Assembly: GCF_007655005.1 (NCBI RefSeq)
Contig: NZ_SZVW01000007.1
Span: forward strand, 284,625 to 348,624
DNA from: Streptomyces tibetensis
GTDB lineage: Bacteria > Actinomycetota > Actinomycetes > Streptomycetales > Streptomycetaceae
Direction of reading: 5' to 3'
Length of the DNA: 64,000 bases
The notes beneath the pieces were generated by a model that had not been told where the DNA came from, made no database searches, and saw only the letters and a list, made by a program, of their open reading frames with translations. The stretch's first letter is position 1. Each line of letters begins with the position of its first letter. Made by a program: the position numbers and the translations under genes. Shown here piece after piece: positions 25,556-34,477 of the stretch.

Positions 25556-26857
25556 TCAGTTGCCGGAGACGGTGACCGTCTCGTCGTTCTTCAGCTCGTT
25601 CACCAGCGTCTTCACCTTCGCGGTGTTCCACTGGAGGTTGCCGTTGGGGGTGTTGCCGGCGATCGGCATGTTCATCGACCTGCCCTCGCCGCCGCTGACA
25701 CCCTTCATCGCCCAGAACATGTCCGCCAGGTCGAACAGGCCCATGTCCTTGTCGACCACGAGGGTGTCGAGACCGGCGCTCATGGTCGGGTACAGCTTGA
25801 AGGGGTTCAGGACCGTGCCCGGGGTGGCGACCTGGTTGGCCAGGGCCGAGAGGAACTTCTGCTGGTTCTTCGTACGGTCCAGGTCGGAGCCGGCGAGCGC
25901 GTAGCGGGTGCGGACGAAGGCGAGGGCCTGCTCGCCGTTCAGCGTCTGCTTGCCCTTCTTGAGGTCCGCGCCGGACTTGGTGTCCTTGATGTCCTGCGGG
26001 ATGTCCATCTCGACGCCGCCGACCGCGTCCACGATGTTCGCGAAGCCGGCGAAGCCGATCTCCACGTAGTGGTCGATGTGCAGGCCCGTGTTGGCCTCCA
26101 CCGTGCGGACCAGCAGCTCCGGGCCGTCCTCGGCGTAGGCCGCGTTCAGCTTGGTCTGGCGGCCCGTGGCCGGGTAGAGCTTGCCGGAGTCGGAGCCCTT
26201 GAACGACGGGATGGTGACGTTCGAGTCGCGGGGCAGCGAGACCAGCGTCGGGGCGCCGTCGCCGGTGTGCAGGATCATCATCGAGTCGGTGCGCTTGCCC
26301 TCGGCGGACCCGGTGTGCAGCTTCTTCTTCTCCTCGGCCGACATGCCCTTGCGGCTGTCGGAACCGACGATCAGGTAGTTCGTGCCCTCGCCCGCCTCCG
26401 GCCGGTCGATGACCTTCGACAGGTCGACCTCGCGGTTGAGCTTGGAGTCGGCCCAGAAGTACGTGCCGACGCTCGTCACGACCAGCAGCGTCACCAGCGT
26501 GATGGCCGTCACCTTGATACGGCGGCGCCAGTTCGGCGCGGGACGCGGCTCGTACCCGCCGTCGCCCGGGCCGCCGGGGCCTCTGCCGCCGGGGGAGCCG
26601 TAGACATGGCCGGTGTTGTACCCGCTGTCGTAGCCGTCACCGGGGCCGTAGCCGCCGCCGTCCACGTAGGACGGCTGCTGCGGTACGCCGCCGCCGTACG
26701 GCGGGGCGCCGCCGTGTCCCGCCTGCCCGGGCGATGCCGCCGGGCCGCGGCGGACCTGCCGCATGACGCGGGCGCTCTCGGGCCGTGCGCTCGAGCTGCC
26801 GCGTCCGAAGCGGTTGCCGCGGTTGTCACCGGAGGATCCCTCGGGCCAGTCATTCAT
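25556..26857 (-). CDS. LCP (LytR-CpsA-Psr) family protein, copy 1
   Basis: A 433-residue membrane-anchored LCP protein, a family that transfers undecaprenyl-linked glycopolymers to peptidoglycan. A Gly/Tyr/Pro-rich cytoplasmic N terminus (residues 1-115, repeats such as GYGPGDGYDSGYNTG) precedes the helix ITLVTLLVVTSVGTYFWAD. The catalytic domain has NYLIVGSDSRKG, TDSMMILHTG, VSLPRDSNVTIP and AFVRTRYALAGSDLDRTKNQQKF, keeping the conserved Arg and Asp residues that bind the pyrophosphate head. It ends soon after the catalytic domain (no LytR_C domain). ATG 26857 follows GGGGCG. It is divergent from a thioesterase gene. Confidence 0.93.
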   Translation of the reverse strand: MNDWPEGSSGDNRGNRFGRGSSSARPESARVMRQVRRGPAASPGQAGHGGAPPYGGGVPQQPSYVDGGGYGPGDGYDSGYNTGHVYGSPGGRGPGGPGDGGYEPRPAPNWRRRIKVTAITLVTLLVVTSVGTYFWADSKLNREVDLSKVIDRPEAGEGTNYLIVGSDSRKGMSAEEKKKLHTGSAEGKRTDSMMILHTGDGAPTLVSLPRDSNVTIPSFKGSDSGKLYPATGRQTKLNAAYAEDGPELLVRTVEANTGLHIDHYVEIGFAGFANIVDAVGGVEMDIPQDIKDTKSGADLKKGKQTLNGEQALAFVRTRYALAGSDLDRTKNQQKFLSALANQVATPGTVLNPFKLYPTMSAGLDTLVVDKDMGLFDLADMFWAMKGVSGGEGRSMNMPIAGNTPNGNLQWNTAKVKTLVNELKNDETVTVSGN

Positions 26858-26976
26858 GCGCCCCAGTGTGCAGGTCCCCGTAGTGCGCCATACAAGAGTC
26901 GTCGGAAAATCAGAGCACGGCTGTGGCGAAGCTGACACAAAACCCCCACGCACAGCCTCGGCTTAAGGTAGAGGCC

Positions 26977-27534
26977 ATGACAGACCTGGCCCCAGCTGCG
27001 GAGTCCGGCAGTCCGGATATCCCGGGCAAGCCGACTTCGGCGTCCCGCACCACCCTCAGCCACATCATGACCCACAACGACACGAACCTTCTGGGGACCG
27101 TGCACGGTGGGGTGATCATGAAGCTGGTCGACGACGCGGCGGGGGCCGTGGCCGGACGGCACTCCGGCGGGCCGGCGGTCACCGCGTCCATGGACGAGAT
27201 GGTGTTCCTGGAGCCGGTCCGCGTCGGTGACCTGGTGCACGTCAAGGCGCAGGTCAACTGGACCGGCCGGACGTCCATGGAGGTCGGGGTCCGGGTCCTG
27301 GCCGAACGCTGGAACGAGTCCGACCCGGCCACCCAGGTCGGCTCCGCCTACCTAGTCTTCGCCGCCGTCGACGCCGATGGCAGGCCCCGCCGGGTCCCGC
27401 CGGTCCTCCCGGAGACGGAGCGCGACAAGCGCCGCTACCAGGAGGCCCAGATCCGCCGCACCCACCGCCTGGCCCGCCGCCGAGCGATCATGGACCTGCG
27501 CGAGAAGCGCGCGGCGGAGGGCTTCGAGGACTGA
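26977..27534 (+). CDS. Acyl-CoA thioesterase (hotdog fold)
   Basis: A 185-residue thioesterase of the YciA/BFIT type. The hotdog core starts about residue 23 and includes HIMTHNDTNLLGTVHGGVIMKLVDDAAG, where the Asn/Asp and HGG motif form the active site, then GDLVHVKAQVNWTGRTSMEVGVRV. The C-terminal 45 residues are a highly charged helix (RDKRRYQEAQIRRTHRLARRRAIMDLREK). It would hydrolyse acyl-CoA to free acid and CoA in the cytosol. ATG 26977 follows AAGGTAGAGG; a start at 26923 would add unrelated residues. It sits between LCP genes with no obvious envelope link. Confidence 0.9.
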   Translation: MTDLAPAAESGSPDIPGKPTSASRTTLSHIMTHNDTNLLGTVHGGVIMKLVDDAAGAVAGRHSGGPAVTASMDEMVFLEPVRVGDLVHVKAQVNWTGRTSMEVGVRVLAERWNESDPATQVGSAYLVFAAVDADGRPRRVPPVLPETERDKRRYQEAQIRRTHRLARRRAIMDLREKRAAEGFED

Positions 27535-27557
27535 CCCGAGTCCGGCGCTCGCCCTCG

Positions 27558-27606
27558 GAGCCTGTCGTTCGGCCCTTGGGTCCGCGAGCCCGGGTGCGAC
27601 AGGCTC
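27558..27606. terminator. Inverted repeat, probable terminator
   Basis: GAGCCTGTCG (27558-27567) and CGACAGGCTC (27597-27606), perfect 10-nt arms with a 29-nt loop, downstream of the thioesterase stop. A related CGACAGGCC near 27658 precedes the 3' end of the convergent LCP gene. Confidence 0.55.
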
Positions 27607-27667
27607 GAGGTCCGACGGCCGGACTCTCCCGGGCCGAGCGCCAGGCTCCAGGGCAGGACGACAGGCC

Positions 27668-29149
27668 CTAACCGCACGCCACCTCGTCCCCCCGGACCAC
27701 CCCGACCTCGCCCTGTCCCGGATCCTCGGCCCGCACCTTGCGGACGCGTTCGAAGTCCTGGCCCGCGATCACCTTCAGGGTCGCGCCCAGGCCCGGGACC
27801 GCGCGCAGCTCGCTGCCCGGCAGGGCGGCCGCGAGGGACTTGGCCGAGCGGTCCCAGCCGGGGTCGTAGGCGACCACCGTGCGCTTCACGTCGAGCGTGG
27901 CGGCGTTCACGGGCGCGCGGGTCGTGCGGAAGCCCGTCGCCGCCAGGGCCGCGTCCACCCTGCGGCCGAGGCCGGGCGTGCGGGTGCCGTTCTCCACCTG
28001 GACGCGGATCTGCTGCGGGGCGACCGGGACGACCCGGGCGGCGCCGCGCGGCCGGTGCACCGACAGCGGCCGGTCCTTGCGCAGGGCTTGGAAGAGGCGC
28101 TCCGCCTTCACGGGGTCCCACTTCAGCGTAGAGCCGACGCCCTGCACGAAGAACCCCATCTGCCCGACCGGGACGGTGGTGAACTCGGAGGAGGAGGGGG
28201 AGAAGTTCCGCATGGCGCGGCCCAGGTCCAGCATCTCGTCCGTGCCGAAGCCCTTGTCGGCCCGTACCGAGCCCAGCACCGCCCGCGTCACGTCCCGGAA
28301 CTTCAGCGGGTTGAGGAGGATCCCGGACGAGGTGAGCCGCTCCACGAGCGCCGCCATGAAGCGCTGCTGCCGCTTCATGCGGCCCAGGTCGGAGGCTCCG
28401 TCGACATGGCGGGCGCGCACGAACTGGAGCGCCTGCCCGCCCCGGAGCGTGTGCCGGCCGGCCGGGAGGTTCAGCCCGGTGTAGCTGTCGTGCAGCGGGT
28501 CGGCCGTGCAGATCTGCACGCCCCCGACCACGTCCACCGTCTTCATGAAGCTGGTGAAGTCGACCTCCAGGTAGTGGTCGATCTTCACCTTGGTCATGTC
28601 CTCGACGGTGCGCACGGTCAGCTGCGGCCCGCCCTCGGCGTACGCGGCGTTCAGCTTCAGGGGGTGTCCGTCGTGCCGCTTGCCGGTCGTACGGTCGACA
28701 TGCGCCGGCGTCACCGCGTACGAGTCGCGCGGCAGGCTCACCACGCTGGCCCGGTCCCGGTTCTCCGAGATGTGCACGATCATGATCGTGTCGGTGCAGT
28801 GGCAGGGCGCACCGCCCAGCCGGTACGTGCGGCGCTCCTCCCGGCCGATCTTCTCCCGGCCGTCGGTGCCGACGAGCAGCAGGTTCATGCCGTGGCCCGC
28901 CTGCGGACGGTTCTTCATGTCCTTGAAGGGGTCGACCCGGGCGATGTCCGCATCCAGGCTGGTCATCACCGCGTGCCCGATGCCGGCGGAGGCGAGGACC
29001 ACCACGGACAACGTGGTGGCCGCCCGCAAGGCCCAGCGCGGCTTGCGCGCGGGCGGTGCGGGCCTGCGCGGAGCGCGGCGGGGGACGGGGGGCTGCGGGC
29101 GGCGCTGAGGGCCGGCGGTGGACCGGGAGGACCGCGGCGGCGTGGGCAT
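27668..29149 (-). CDS. LCP family protein with LytR_C domain, copy 2
   Basis: A 493-residue LCP protein. A Pro/Arg-rich cytoplasmic tail (residues 1-40) precedes a transmembrane helix (LRAATTLSVVVLASAGIGHAV). The LCP domain shows LLLVGTDGREKIG, TDTIMIVHISE, VVSLPRDSYAVTP, YLEVDFTSFMKTVDVVGGV and FVRARHVDGASDLGRMKRQQRF. After about residue 365 a LytR_C-type domain is present (IRVQVENGTRTPGLGRRVDAALAATGF). It has an unusual CHCTD insert (GGAPCHCTDTIM) next to the catalytic motif. ATG 29149 has GGAGG upstream. It is divergent from a glycosyltransferase gene whose product may make its glycan substrate (inference). Confidence 0.92.
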   Translation of the reverse strand: MPTPPRSSRSTAGPQRRPQPPVPRRAPRRPAPPARKPRWALRAATTLSVVVLASAGIGHAVMTSLDADIARVDPFKDMKNRPQAGHGMNLLLVGTDGREKIGREERRTYRLGGAPCHCTDTIMIVHISENRDRASVVSLPRDSYAVTPAHVDRTTGKRHDGHPLKLNAAYAEGGPQLTVRTVEDMTKVKIDHYLEVDFTSFMKTVDVVGGVQICTADPLHDSYTGLNLPAGRHTLRGGQALQFVRARHVDGASDLGRMKRQQRFMAALVERLTSSGILLNPLKFRDVTRAVLGSVRADKGFGTDEMLDLGRAMRNFSPSSSEFTTVPVGQMGFFVQGVGSTLKWDPVKAERLFQALRKDRPLSVHRPRGAARVVPVAPQQIRVQVENGTRTPGLGRRVDAALAATGFRTTRAPVNAATLDVKRTVVAYDPGWDRSAKSLAAALPGSELRAVPGLGATLKVIAGQDFERVRKVRAEDPGQGEVGVVRGDEVACG

Positions 29150-29276
29150 GGGAACACCTCCGGACGACGGCCGTACGTGGGATCTGTGAAACCGTAGGCC
29201 GATACGATCTGCGGCCCGCGGTACCGCCCCGGCGGCGCGCACCGGTGTCCCCCGTTCGCGGTAACGTGACCCCCCT

Positions 29277-30314
29277 ATGAACGCCAATCCCGACGTGCGC
29301 CACCCCGCCGTTTCCGTGATCATGCCCGTCCTCAACGAGGAACGGCATCTGCGGGGAGCAGTCCAAGCGATCCTCGCGCAGGAGTACGCCGGCGAGATGG
29401 AGGTCGTGATCGCCCTCGGTCCGTCCACGGACCGCACGGACGAGATCGCCGCCGAGCTCGTGGCCGAAGACGCGCGTGTCCACACCGTCCCCAACCCCAC
29501 CGGCCGTACGCCCGCGGCGCTGAACGCGGCGATCAACGCCTCCCGGCATCCGATCGTCGTCCGCGTCGACGGGCACGGCATGCTCTCGCCGAACTACATC
29601 GCGACCGCGGTACGGCTCCTGGAGGAGACCGGCGCGCAGAACGTCGGCGGCATCATGCACGCCGAGGGCGAGAACGACTGGGAGCACGCGGTCGCCGCCG
29701 CGATGACCTCGAAGATAGGGGTCGGCAACGCCGCCTTCCACACCGGTGGCCAGGCGGGGCCGGCCGAGACGGTCTACCTGGGGGTGTTCCGGCGCGAGGC
29801 GCTGGAACAGCAGGGCGGCTACAACGTGGAGTTCATCCGCGCCCAGGACTGGGAGCTGAACTTCCGCATCCGTGAGGCGGGCGGCCTCGTCTGGTTCTCG
29901 CCCGAGCTGAAGGTGTCGTACCGGCCGCGGCCGAGCGTGAAGGCGCTCGCCAAGCAGTACAAGGACTACGGCCGCTGGCGGCACGTGGTCGCCCGCTTCC
30001 ACGAGGGCTCGATCAACCTGCGCTACCTCGCCCCGCCGACCGCCGTGTGCGCGATCGGGGCCGGGATCCTGGTGGGCGCCCTGCTGACGCCGTGGGGCTT
30101 CGTGGTGCCCGGCGGTTATCTCGCGGCGATCCTGCTCGGCTCGGTCCCGGCGGGCAAGGGCCTGCCGCTGAAAGCGCGGCTGCAGATCCCCGTGGCGCTG
30201 GCCACCATGCACATGTCGTGGGGCTGGGGCTTCCTGACCAGCCCGCGGGCGCTGGCGAGGAAGGTCATCGCCTCCCGGCGCCCCGCGGTGCGCGCCGACG
30301 CCGCCGCGAGCTGA
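29277..30314 (+). CDS. Family 2 glycosyltransferase
   Basis: A 345-residue GT-A glycosyltransferase. The nucleotide-binding start is VSVIMPVLNEERHLRGAVQAIL; the metal region reads VRVDGHGML, with DGH where many relatives have DxD; the acceptor region has AQDWELNFRIREAGG; and YKDYGRWRH resembles the (Q/R)xxRW motif of processive and polyprenyl-linked enzymes. Two hydrophobic helices near residues 247-293 suggest membrane attachment. ATG 29277 lacks a strong Shine-Dalgarno. Placement between LCP genes suggests assembly of a wall glycopolymer or lipid-linked sugar; the sugar donor cannot be read from sequence. Confidence 0.92.
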   Translation: MNANPDVRHPAVSVIMPVLNEERHLRGAVQAILAQEYAGEMEVVIALGPSTDRTDEIAAELVAEDARVHTVPNPTGRTPAALNAAINASRHPIVVRVDGHGMLSPNYIATAVRLLEETGAQNVGGIMHAEGENDWEHAVAAAMTSKIGVGNAAFHTGGQAGPAETVYLGVFRREALEQQGGYNVEFIRAQDWELNFRIREAGGLVWFSPELKVSYRPRPSVKALAKQYKDYGRWRHVVARFHEGSINLRYLAPPTAVCAIGAGILVGALLTPWGFVVPGGYLAAILLGSVPAGKGLPLKARLQIPVALATMHMSWGWGFLTSPRALARKVIASRRPAVRADAAAS

Positions 30315-30353
30315 CCCGACACGGGGCGAACTCCTCCTGGTCCGGGTGGACTT

Positions 30354-30498
30354 GGGCCCTTGGAGGCGAGGTCGCGCAGGGATTGGCCCCGGCACCCCCC
30401 TTGGGGATGGCCTTGCCGTTCTGCTTCGCCTGAGCGTTGTGGCCTTCCCGCGGGCCGAACAGCACGAGCGACTCGGCGCTGGAGTCCGGCGGAGGCAC
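30354..30498 (-). other. Possible gene remnant in the 270-bp gap
   Basis: The leftward frame between about 30498 and 30354 reads SLVLFGPREGHNAQ then KAIPKGGAGANPC, ordinary-looking Streptomyces protein sequence with no start, Shine-Dalgarno or domain. It could be the relic of a protein C terminus or chance in GC-rich DNA. A terminator follows on the right. Confidence 0.2.
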
Positions 30499-30526
30499 TG
30501 CGCCGCTGACCCGCCCCCGGATACGA

Positions 30527-30564
30527 AGCGGGGCCCGCCGTCCTCCCGGACGGTGGGCCCCGCT
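30527..30564. terminator. Bidirectional terminator
   Basis: AGCGGGGCCCGCCGTCC pairs with GGACGGTGGGCCCCGCT (17-nt arms with one G-T wobble) around a short loop, between the convergent glycosyltransferase gene and LCP copy 3. Confidence 0.85.
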
Positions 30565-30584
30565 CCCTCATGCCGCGCAGCCGG

Positions 30585-32246
30585 TCACCACCGATAGGGC
30601 TTGTACACGTCCATGCACTCCGTCTTGTCCGCGGTCAGCGCGTCCGCGGAGTCGGGCAGGTCGCCCGCCTCGGGCGCCTTCTGCTTCGGGTAGGTCGTGC
30701 CCTCCCGCCAGTCGCTGCCGACGGTCAGCGTCGTGGTCACGTCGTCCGTGGCCCGCACCTGACTGCTCGGGACGCCGACCGCCTTCGCCACCGACAGCGC
30801 GTTGGCCCGGCCCTGCTCGCCCGTGCTCTTCGGGTACGTCACCCGGGTCCGCGCCTGCGGGTCCTGCCCGCTCGAGGCGACGGCTTGGGTGAAGCCCTCC
30901 CGCTGCAGCGCCGCCACGATCGCGGCGGCCCGCTGGGGAACGGCGGCCTGCTCGTCATCGGCCGTGCCGTTGACGACGGAGACCGACAGCCCCGCGGCCG
31001 GCGCGGCGGCGGGCCCGGTGGCCTTCACCGAAGCCGGGGACGGGCCCGCGTCCGCGGCCGCCGTGCGCGCCTTGCCGCTCTTGTCGAAGGAGACGTCGTC
31101 GCGGAGCATCGCCCACAGCTTGTCGGCGTCCTCCGGCTTGGGCACCAGGTGGTTGCGGTCCAGGGGGTCCTCCAGCCACGGCATCGTCGTCATCGTGATG
31201 CGGTTCGTCGGGACCGACTTGAGCTGCATGCCGACGTCGTACAGCTCCTTGACCGTGCCGATCTCCTCGGACACCTTCAGCGCCTTCGTGCCCGCCTCGG
31301 CCAGGCCCATCAGGCGGCCGGTGTCGGTGAAGACGTTCTGCTGCTTCAGCGTCCGGATCATCGCGTTCATGTACATGTGCTGTGCCTTGGCGCGCAGCGG
31401 GTCACTGCCCCAGGCGTGGCGGGTGCGCAGCCACTGCAGCGCCTCCTTGCCCTGCACCTTGTGCGTGCCGGCCGTCAGCTTCAGTCCGGAGCCGCCGCGC
31501 TGGCCGGACAGCGGCCGGTCCCACACGTTCTGGTTGACGCAGACCGGGACTCCGCCGATGGCGTCCGCCATGTCCACCACTCCGGCGAAGTCGACCATCA
31601 TCCAGTGGTCGATGTACACACCGGTCAGGTTCTGCCAGGTGGCGAGGGTGCAGCCCGGGCCGCCGCGCTGGAGCGTCTCGTTGATGATCGTGTTCTTCGC
31701 CGGGTACTTCTCCCCGGTGTCGGGGTCGACGCACTTGGGGATGTCCACCCGGGTGTCCCGCGGGATGCTCACCACGGACGCGCTCTCGCGGTCCGCCGAG
31801 ACGTGCAGGAGCATCTGCACATCCGCCAGGGGCTTGCTGCCGACGTTGTCCCTGCCGCCGCCGAGCTTGACGTTCTCCGCCGAGTTCCGGCTGTCGGAGC
31901 CGATGAGCAGGATGTTGAGCGGCGTCTGGCCCGCCGCGTTGGGGCCGGTCTTCGTGACGTCGGACTCGCCGCTGTTGCGCTTGCCCTTGTCGATGTTGCC
32001 GTTGAGATGGCGGTAGTAGAGGTATCCGGCGCCGGCCGTCCCGAGTATCAGGACCGACAGCACGATCGCGGACCAGCGCAATATCCGGCGTCCGCCGCCG
32101 CGCCGCCGGCCACGCCGACGACCGCGGCCGCCTCTGCCCCCCTCGCCCCCGCCCGCGGCGGGCGCCGCCGTCCCCGGACGCTTGTCCTGGGCCGGGCCGC
32201 CCGAATCGTGCCGTGTGCCGCCTGCACGCACGTCACTCTGCGCCAT
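30585..32246 (-). CDS. LCP family protein with LytR_C domain, copy 3
   Basis: A 553-residue LCP protein. The cytoplasmic N terminus is Gly/Arg-rich (residues 1-55), followed by one transmembrane helix (WSAIVLSVLILGTAGAGYLYY). The catalytic domain has NILLIGSDSRNSAENVKLGGG, DVQMLLHVSADRESASVVSIPRDTRVDIP and WLRTRHAWGSDPLRAKAQH. A LytR_C domain follows from about residue 410 (GLSVSVVNGTADDEQA). The C terminus ends ADKTECMDVYKPYRW; its TADKxEC motif recurs in copies 4 and 5, suggesting a disulfide partner or export-linked tail. ATG 32246 follows GGGGAGGCAGGGG. A 227-bp gap separates it from copy 4, which is encoded on the same strand. Confidence 0.93.
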   Translation of the reverse strand: MAQSDVRAGGTRHDSGGPAQDKRPGTAAPAAGGGEGGRGGRGRRRGRRRGGGRRILRWSAIVLSVLILGTAGAGYLYYRHLNGNIDKGKRNSGESDVTKTGPNAAGQTPLNILLIGSDSRNSAENVKLGGGRDNVGSKPLADVQMLLHVSADRESASVVSIPRDTRVDIPKCVDPDTGEKYPAKNTIINETLQRGGPGCTLATWQNLTGVYIDHWMMVDFAGVVDMADAIGGVPVCVNQNVWDRPLSGQRGGSGLKLTAGTHKVQGKEALQWLRTRHAWGSDPLRAKAQHMYMNAMIRTLKQQNVFTDTGRLMGLAEAGTKALKVSEEIGTVKELYDVGMQLKSVPTNRITMTTMPWLEDPLDRNHLVPKPEDADKLWAMLRDDVSFDKSGKARTAAADAGPSPASVKATGPAAAPAAGLSVSVVNGTADDEQAAVPQRAAAIVAALQREGFTQAVASSGQDPQARTRVTYPKSTGEQGRANALSVAKAVGVPSSQVRATDDVTTTLTVGSDWREGTTYPKQKAPEAGDLPDSADALTADKTECMDVYKPYRW

Positions 32247-32473
32247 ACCCCTGCCTCCCCACCCCAATGGCCGACCCACGGGTCCGCCCCGCGTCGTGTT
32301 CGGATCGCGGGCGACCCGTGTCCGTCCGGACCACGGGTTCCCCCGCTGCTCCGCCGGAGCACGGGCGTCCCCGCTTCTGGTTGGACCTCTGACATGCCCG
32401 GTCGGATGTACACCCGGCCGATTCGTCCGGGCTTGCTCCGTCCACCTGTTAGACGCAGGAAGGGACGGTCAGG

Positions 32474-34246
32474 TCACTTCGCGCACTCGACCTTGTCGGC
32501 CGTGGCCTTCTGCACCTCGTCCGGCACCTTCGCCGGAGTGGTGAGGGGAACGCCCGCGCCCTCGAAGTCCTTGCCCAGGGTCAGCGTCATCGCCGGCAGG
32601 CCCTGGGAGTTGGTCACGCTCTTGCCCGGCTTGAGGGCGGCCCCGGACAGGCCCATGATCTCGGCGAGCCGGCGCGCCTGGTCCGCCTCGTCGGGCCCGT
32701 ACTCCAGCGTGGTCCTGGCCAGCGGCTGTTCGGCGTTGCCCGCGTTCTCGGACTTGGTCACGCCCTCCTGGACCTGCAGCCAGCTGAGGGTCTCCTGGGC
32801 GCTGCCGGCGACGGCACCGCCGTTGAGGATCCGCACCCGCACTTCGGAGGCCGGTGCCTTGGTGCCCTTCAGCCGGGCGGCCTCGGCGGCCTTCTCCTTC
32901 TTCTTCTCCTGCTTCACCGCGGTCAGCGACACGTCGTCGCGGACCATCGCGAACAGCTGCTGGGCCTGAGGCTCCTTCAGGACCACCGTGGCCTTGACCT
33001 TCTCCGCGGGGTTGTCGTCGACGGGCACGGTCGCGAACGTGAGGTTCTTCGTGTCGAACTTGCCGAGCTCCGCCCCGAGATCGGCCAGTTTCTTGATCGT
33101 GCTGATCCGCGAGTCGACGGTCAGTGCCTCGGTGCCCGCCTCGGCCAGCTTGATCATCTTGGACGGGTCGCCCAGGGTGTCGTTGGACTTCAGGCTGCGC
33201 ATCATCGAGCTCAGGAACTGCTGTTGCAGTTCGATCCGGCTCAGGTCACCGCCGAAGCCCACGGAGTGCCGGGTCCGGACGAAGGCCAGTGCCTCCTCGC
33301 CCTCGATCAAGTGCTCGCCCTTGGGCAGGTCGAGCTTGGAGTCGGGGTCCTTGATGTCCTTGGCCAGACAGACCTTGACCCCGCCCACCGCGCTGGACAG
33401 CGTCTTGACCGCGTTGAAGTCGGCCACCATGAAGTGGTCCATCTTCAGCCCGGTGAGCTCGGTGATCGTGCGCATGGTGCAGCTCGGCGTCCGCTCCTCC
33501 TGCCCCAGGCTGTTGTTGAAGCGGGTGCGCTGCTTGCCCGGGATGATCTTCTCCGAGCCGTCCTCCTGCGTCGTCGGGCAGTCCGGGATGTCGGTGATCA
33601 GGTCACGCGGGATGCTCAGCGCGGTCGCGTTCGTGCGGTCCTTGGAGACGTGCAGCACGAGCGTGGTGTCCGCGTGCCCGGCGCTCTCTTTGTCGCCGTA
33701 GCCGCCGTTGCCCTTGCCGGTGCGCTTGTCGGTGCCGATCAGCAGGATGTTGATCGCGCGGTCCTTGCTGAACCCGCCGGTGCCGGCGCCGTCGTCGGAG
33801 ACGGAGGTGATGTTGTTGTTGAGGTGCTCGTAGTAGAGGTACGCGGCCGCGCTCGTCCCGACGAGCACGAAGGCCAGGGAGCCGCCGGTCCACATCAGGA
33901 CCTTCTTGCCCTTCCCCTTCTTCTGCGCCGGACGGTGCCCGCGCCGGCCCGCGGCCGCGTCGGCCGGGGCGCCGGAGCGTCTGCGCGGGGAGGGAGCCTC
34001 ACCGCCGGATGCCGCCGCCCCGGAACGCCGGGCGGATTCGGTCCGGCGGGCCGGTTCGGTCCGGCGGGCGCGTGCCGCGCCGCCCGCCCCGGCCGGGTTA
34101 CGGCCACCGGAGCCACGGGGCCCGGGAACGGACGACTGCGCTGCGGAAGGGGCCAGTCGCAGTTCGTATTCGCCGGTGTTCGGGTTGAGTACCCACTGGT
34201 CTGCGGGATCGACGTCGTCCGCCCGCCCACGGCCTTGCGCGTCCAC
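32474..34246 (-). CDS. LCP family protein with LytR_C domain, copy 4
   Basis: A 590-residue LCP protein, nearly co-linear with copy 5. The conserved N-terminal motif DQWVLNPNTGEYELRL (residues 16-31) precedes a long Arg/Ala/Gly-rich cytoplasmic linker; the membrane helix is around residues 118-137 (VLMWTGGSLAFVLVGTSAAAYLYY). Catalytic motifs are NILLIGTDKRTGKGNGGYG, ADTTLVLHVSKDR, LSIPRDLITDIPDC and FVRTRHSVGFGGDLSRIELQQQF. A charged helix (EKKKEKAAEAARLKG) leads into LytR_C (VRVRILNGGAVAGSAQETL). The C terminus is TADKVECAK. GTG 34246 has GGAGG about 11 nt upstream. Translation begins identically in copy 5. Confidence 0.93.
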   Translation of the reverse strand: MDAQGRGRADDVDPADQWVLNPNTGEYELRLAPSAAQSSVPGPRGSGGRNPAGAGGAARARRTEPARRTESARRSGAAASGGEAPSPRRRSGAPADAAAGRRGHRPAQKKGKGKKVLMWTGGSLAFVLVGTSAAAYLYYEHLNNNITSVSDDGAGTGGFSKDRAINILLIGTDKRTGKGNGGYGDKESAGHADTTLVLHVSKDRTNATALSIPRDLITDIPDCPTTQEDGSEKIIPGKQRTRFNNSLGQEERTPSCTMRTITELTGLKMDHFMVADFNAVKTLSSAVGGVKVCLAKDIKDPDSKLDLPKGEHLIEGEEALAFVRTRHSVGFGGDLSRIELQQQFLSSMMRSLKSNDTLGDPSKMIKLAEAGTEALTVDSRISTIKKLADLGAELGKFDTKNLTFATVPVDDNPAEKVKATVVLKEPQAQQLFAMVRDDVSLTAVKQEKKKEKAAEAARLKGTKAPASEVRVRILNGGAVAGSAQETLSWLQVQEGVTKSENAGNAEQPLARTTLEYGPDEADQARRLAEIMGLSGAALKPGKSVTNSQGLPAMTLTLGKDFEGAGVPLTTPAKVPDEVQKATADKVECAK

Positions 34247-34477
34247 GGTTGCCTGTTCCTCCGTCGGGCCACGCGGCGCCCTCCCCCGGAAGGCGCACGG
34301 TGCTGGTCAAGCAGTGCACTCCCCAGGACGGAGCTCATGAGTGAGAGCACTGGATCGCACACACTATCCGCACACTTCGGCGTCAAGCGACGTGGGTGAG
34401 AAATTGCACGTTCTCACAACTGGGCAATCCCGCCCATTTGTTTGAAGGAAGTTGGGTGAACGCGAAGGACATTCACG

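Noticed and set aside
27435..30395. Very long leftward frame across LCP copy 2 and the glycosyltransferase
   Set aside because: It mostly runs antisense or out of frame to well-supported genes; high G+C leaves stops rare.
30315..30526. Seventh LCP gene
   Set aside because: Only a short C-terminal-like fragment remains, with no catalytic motif.
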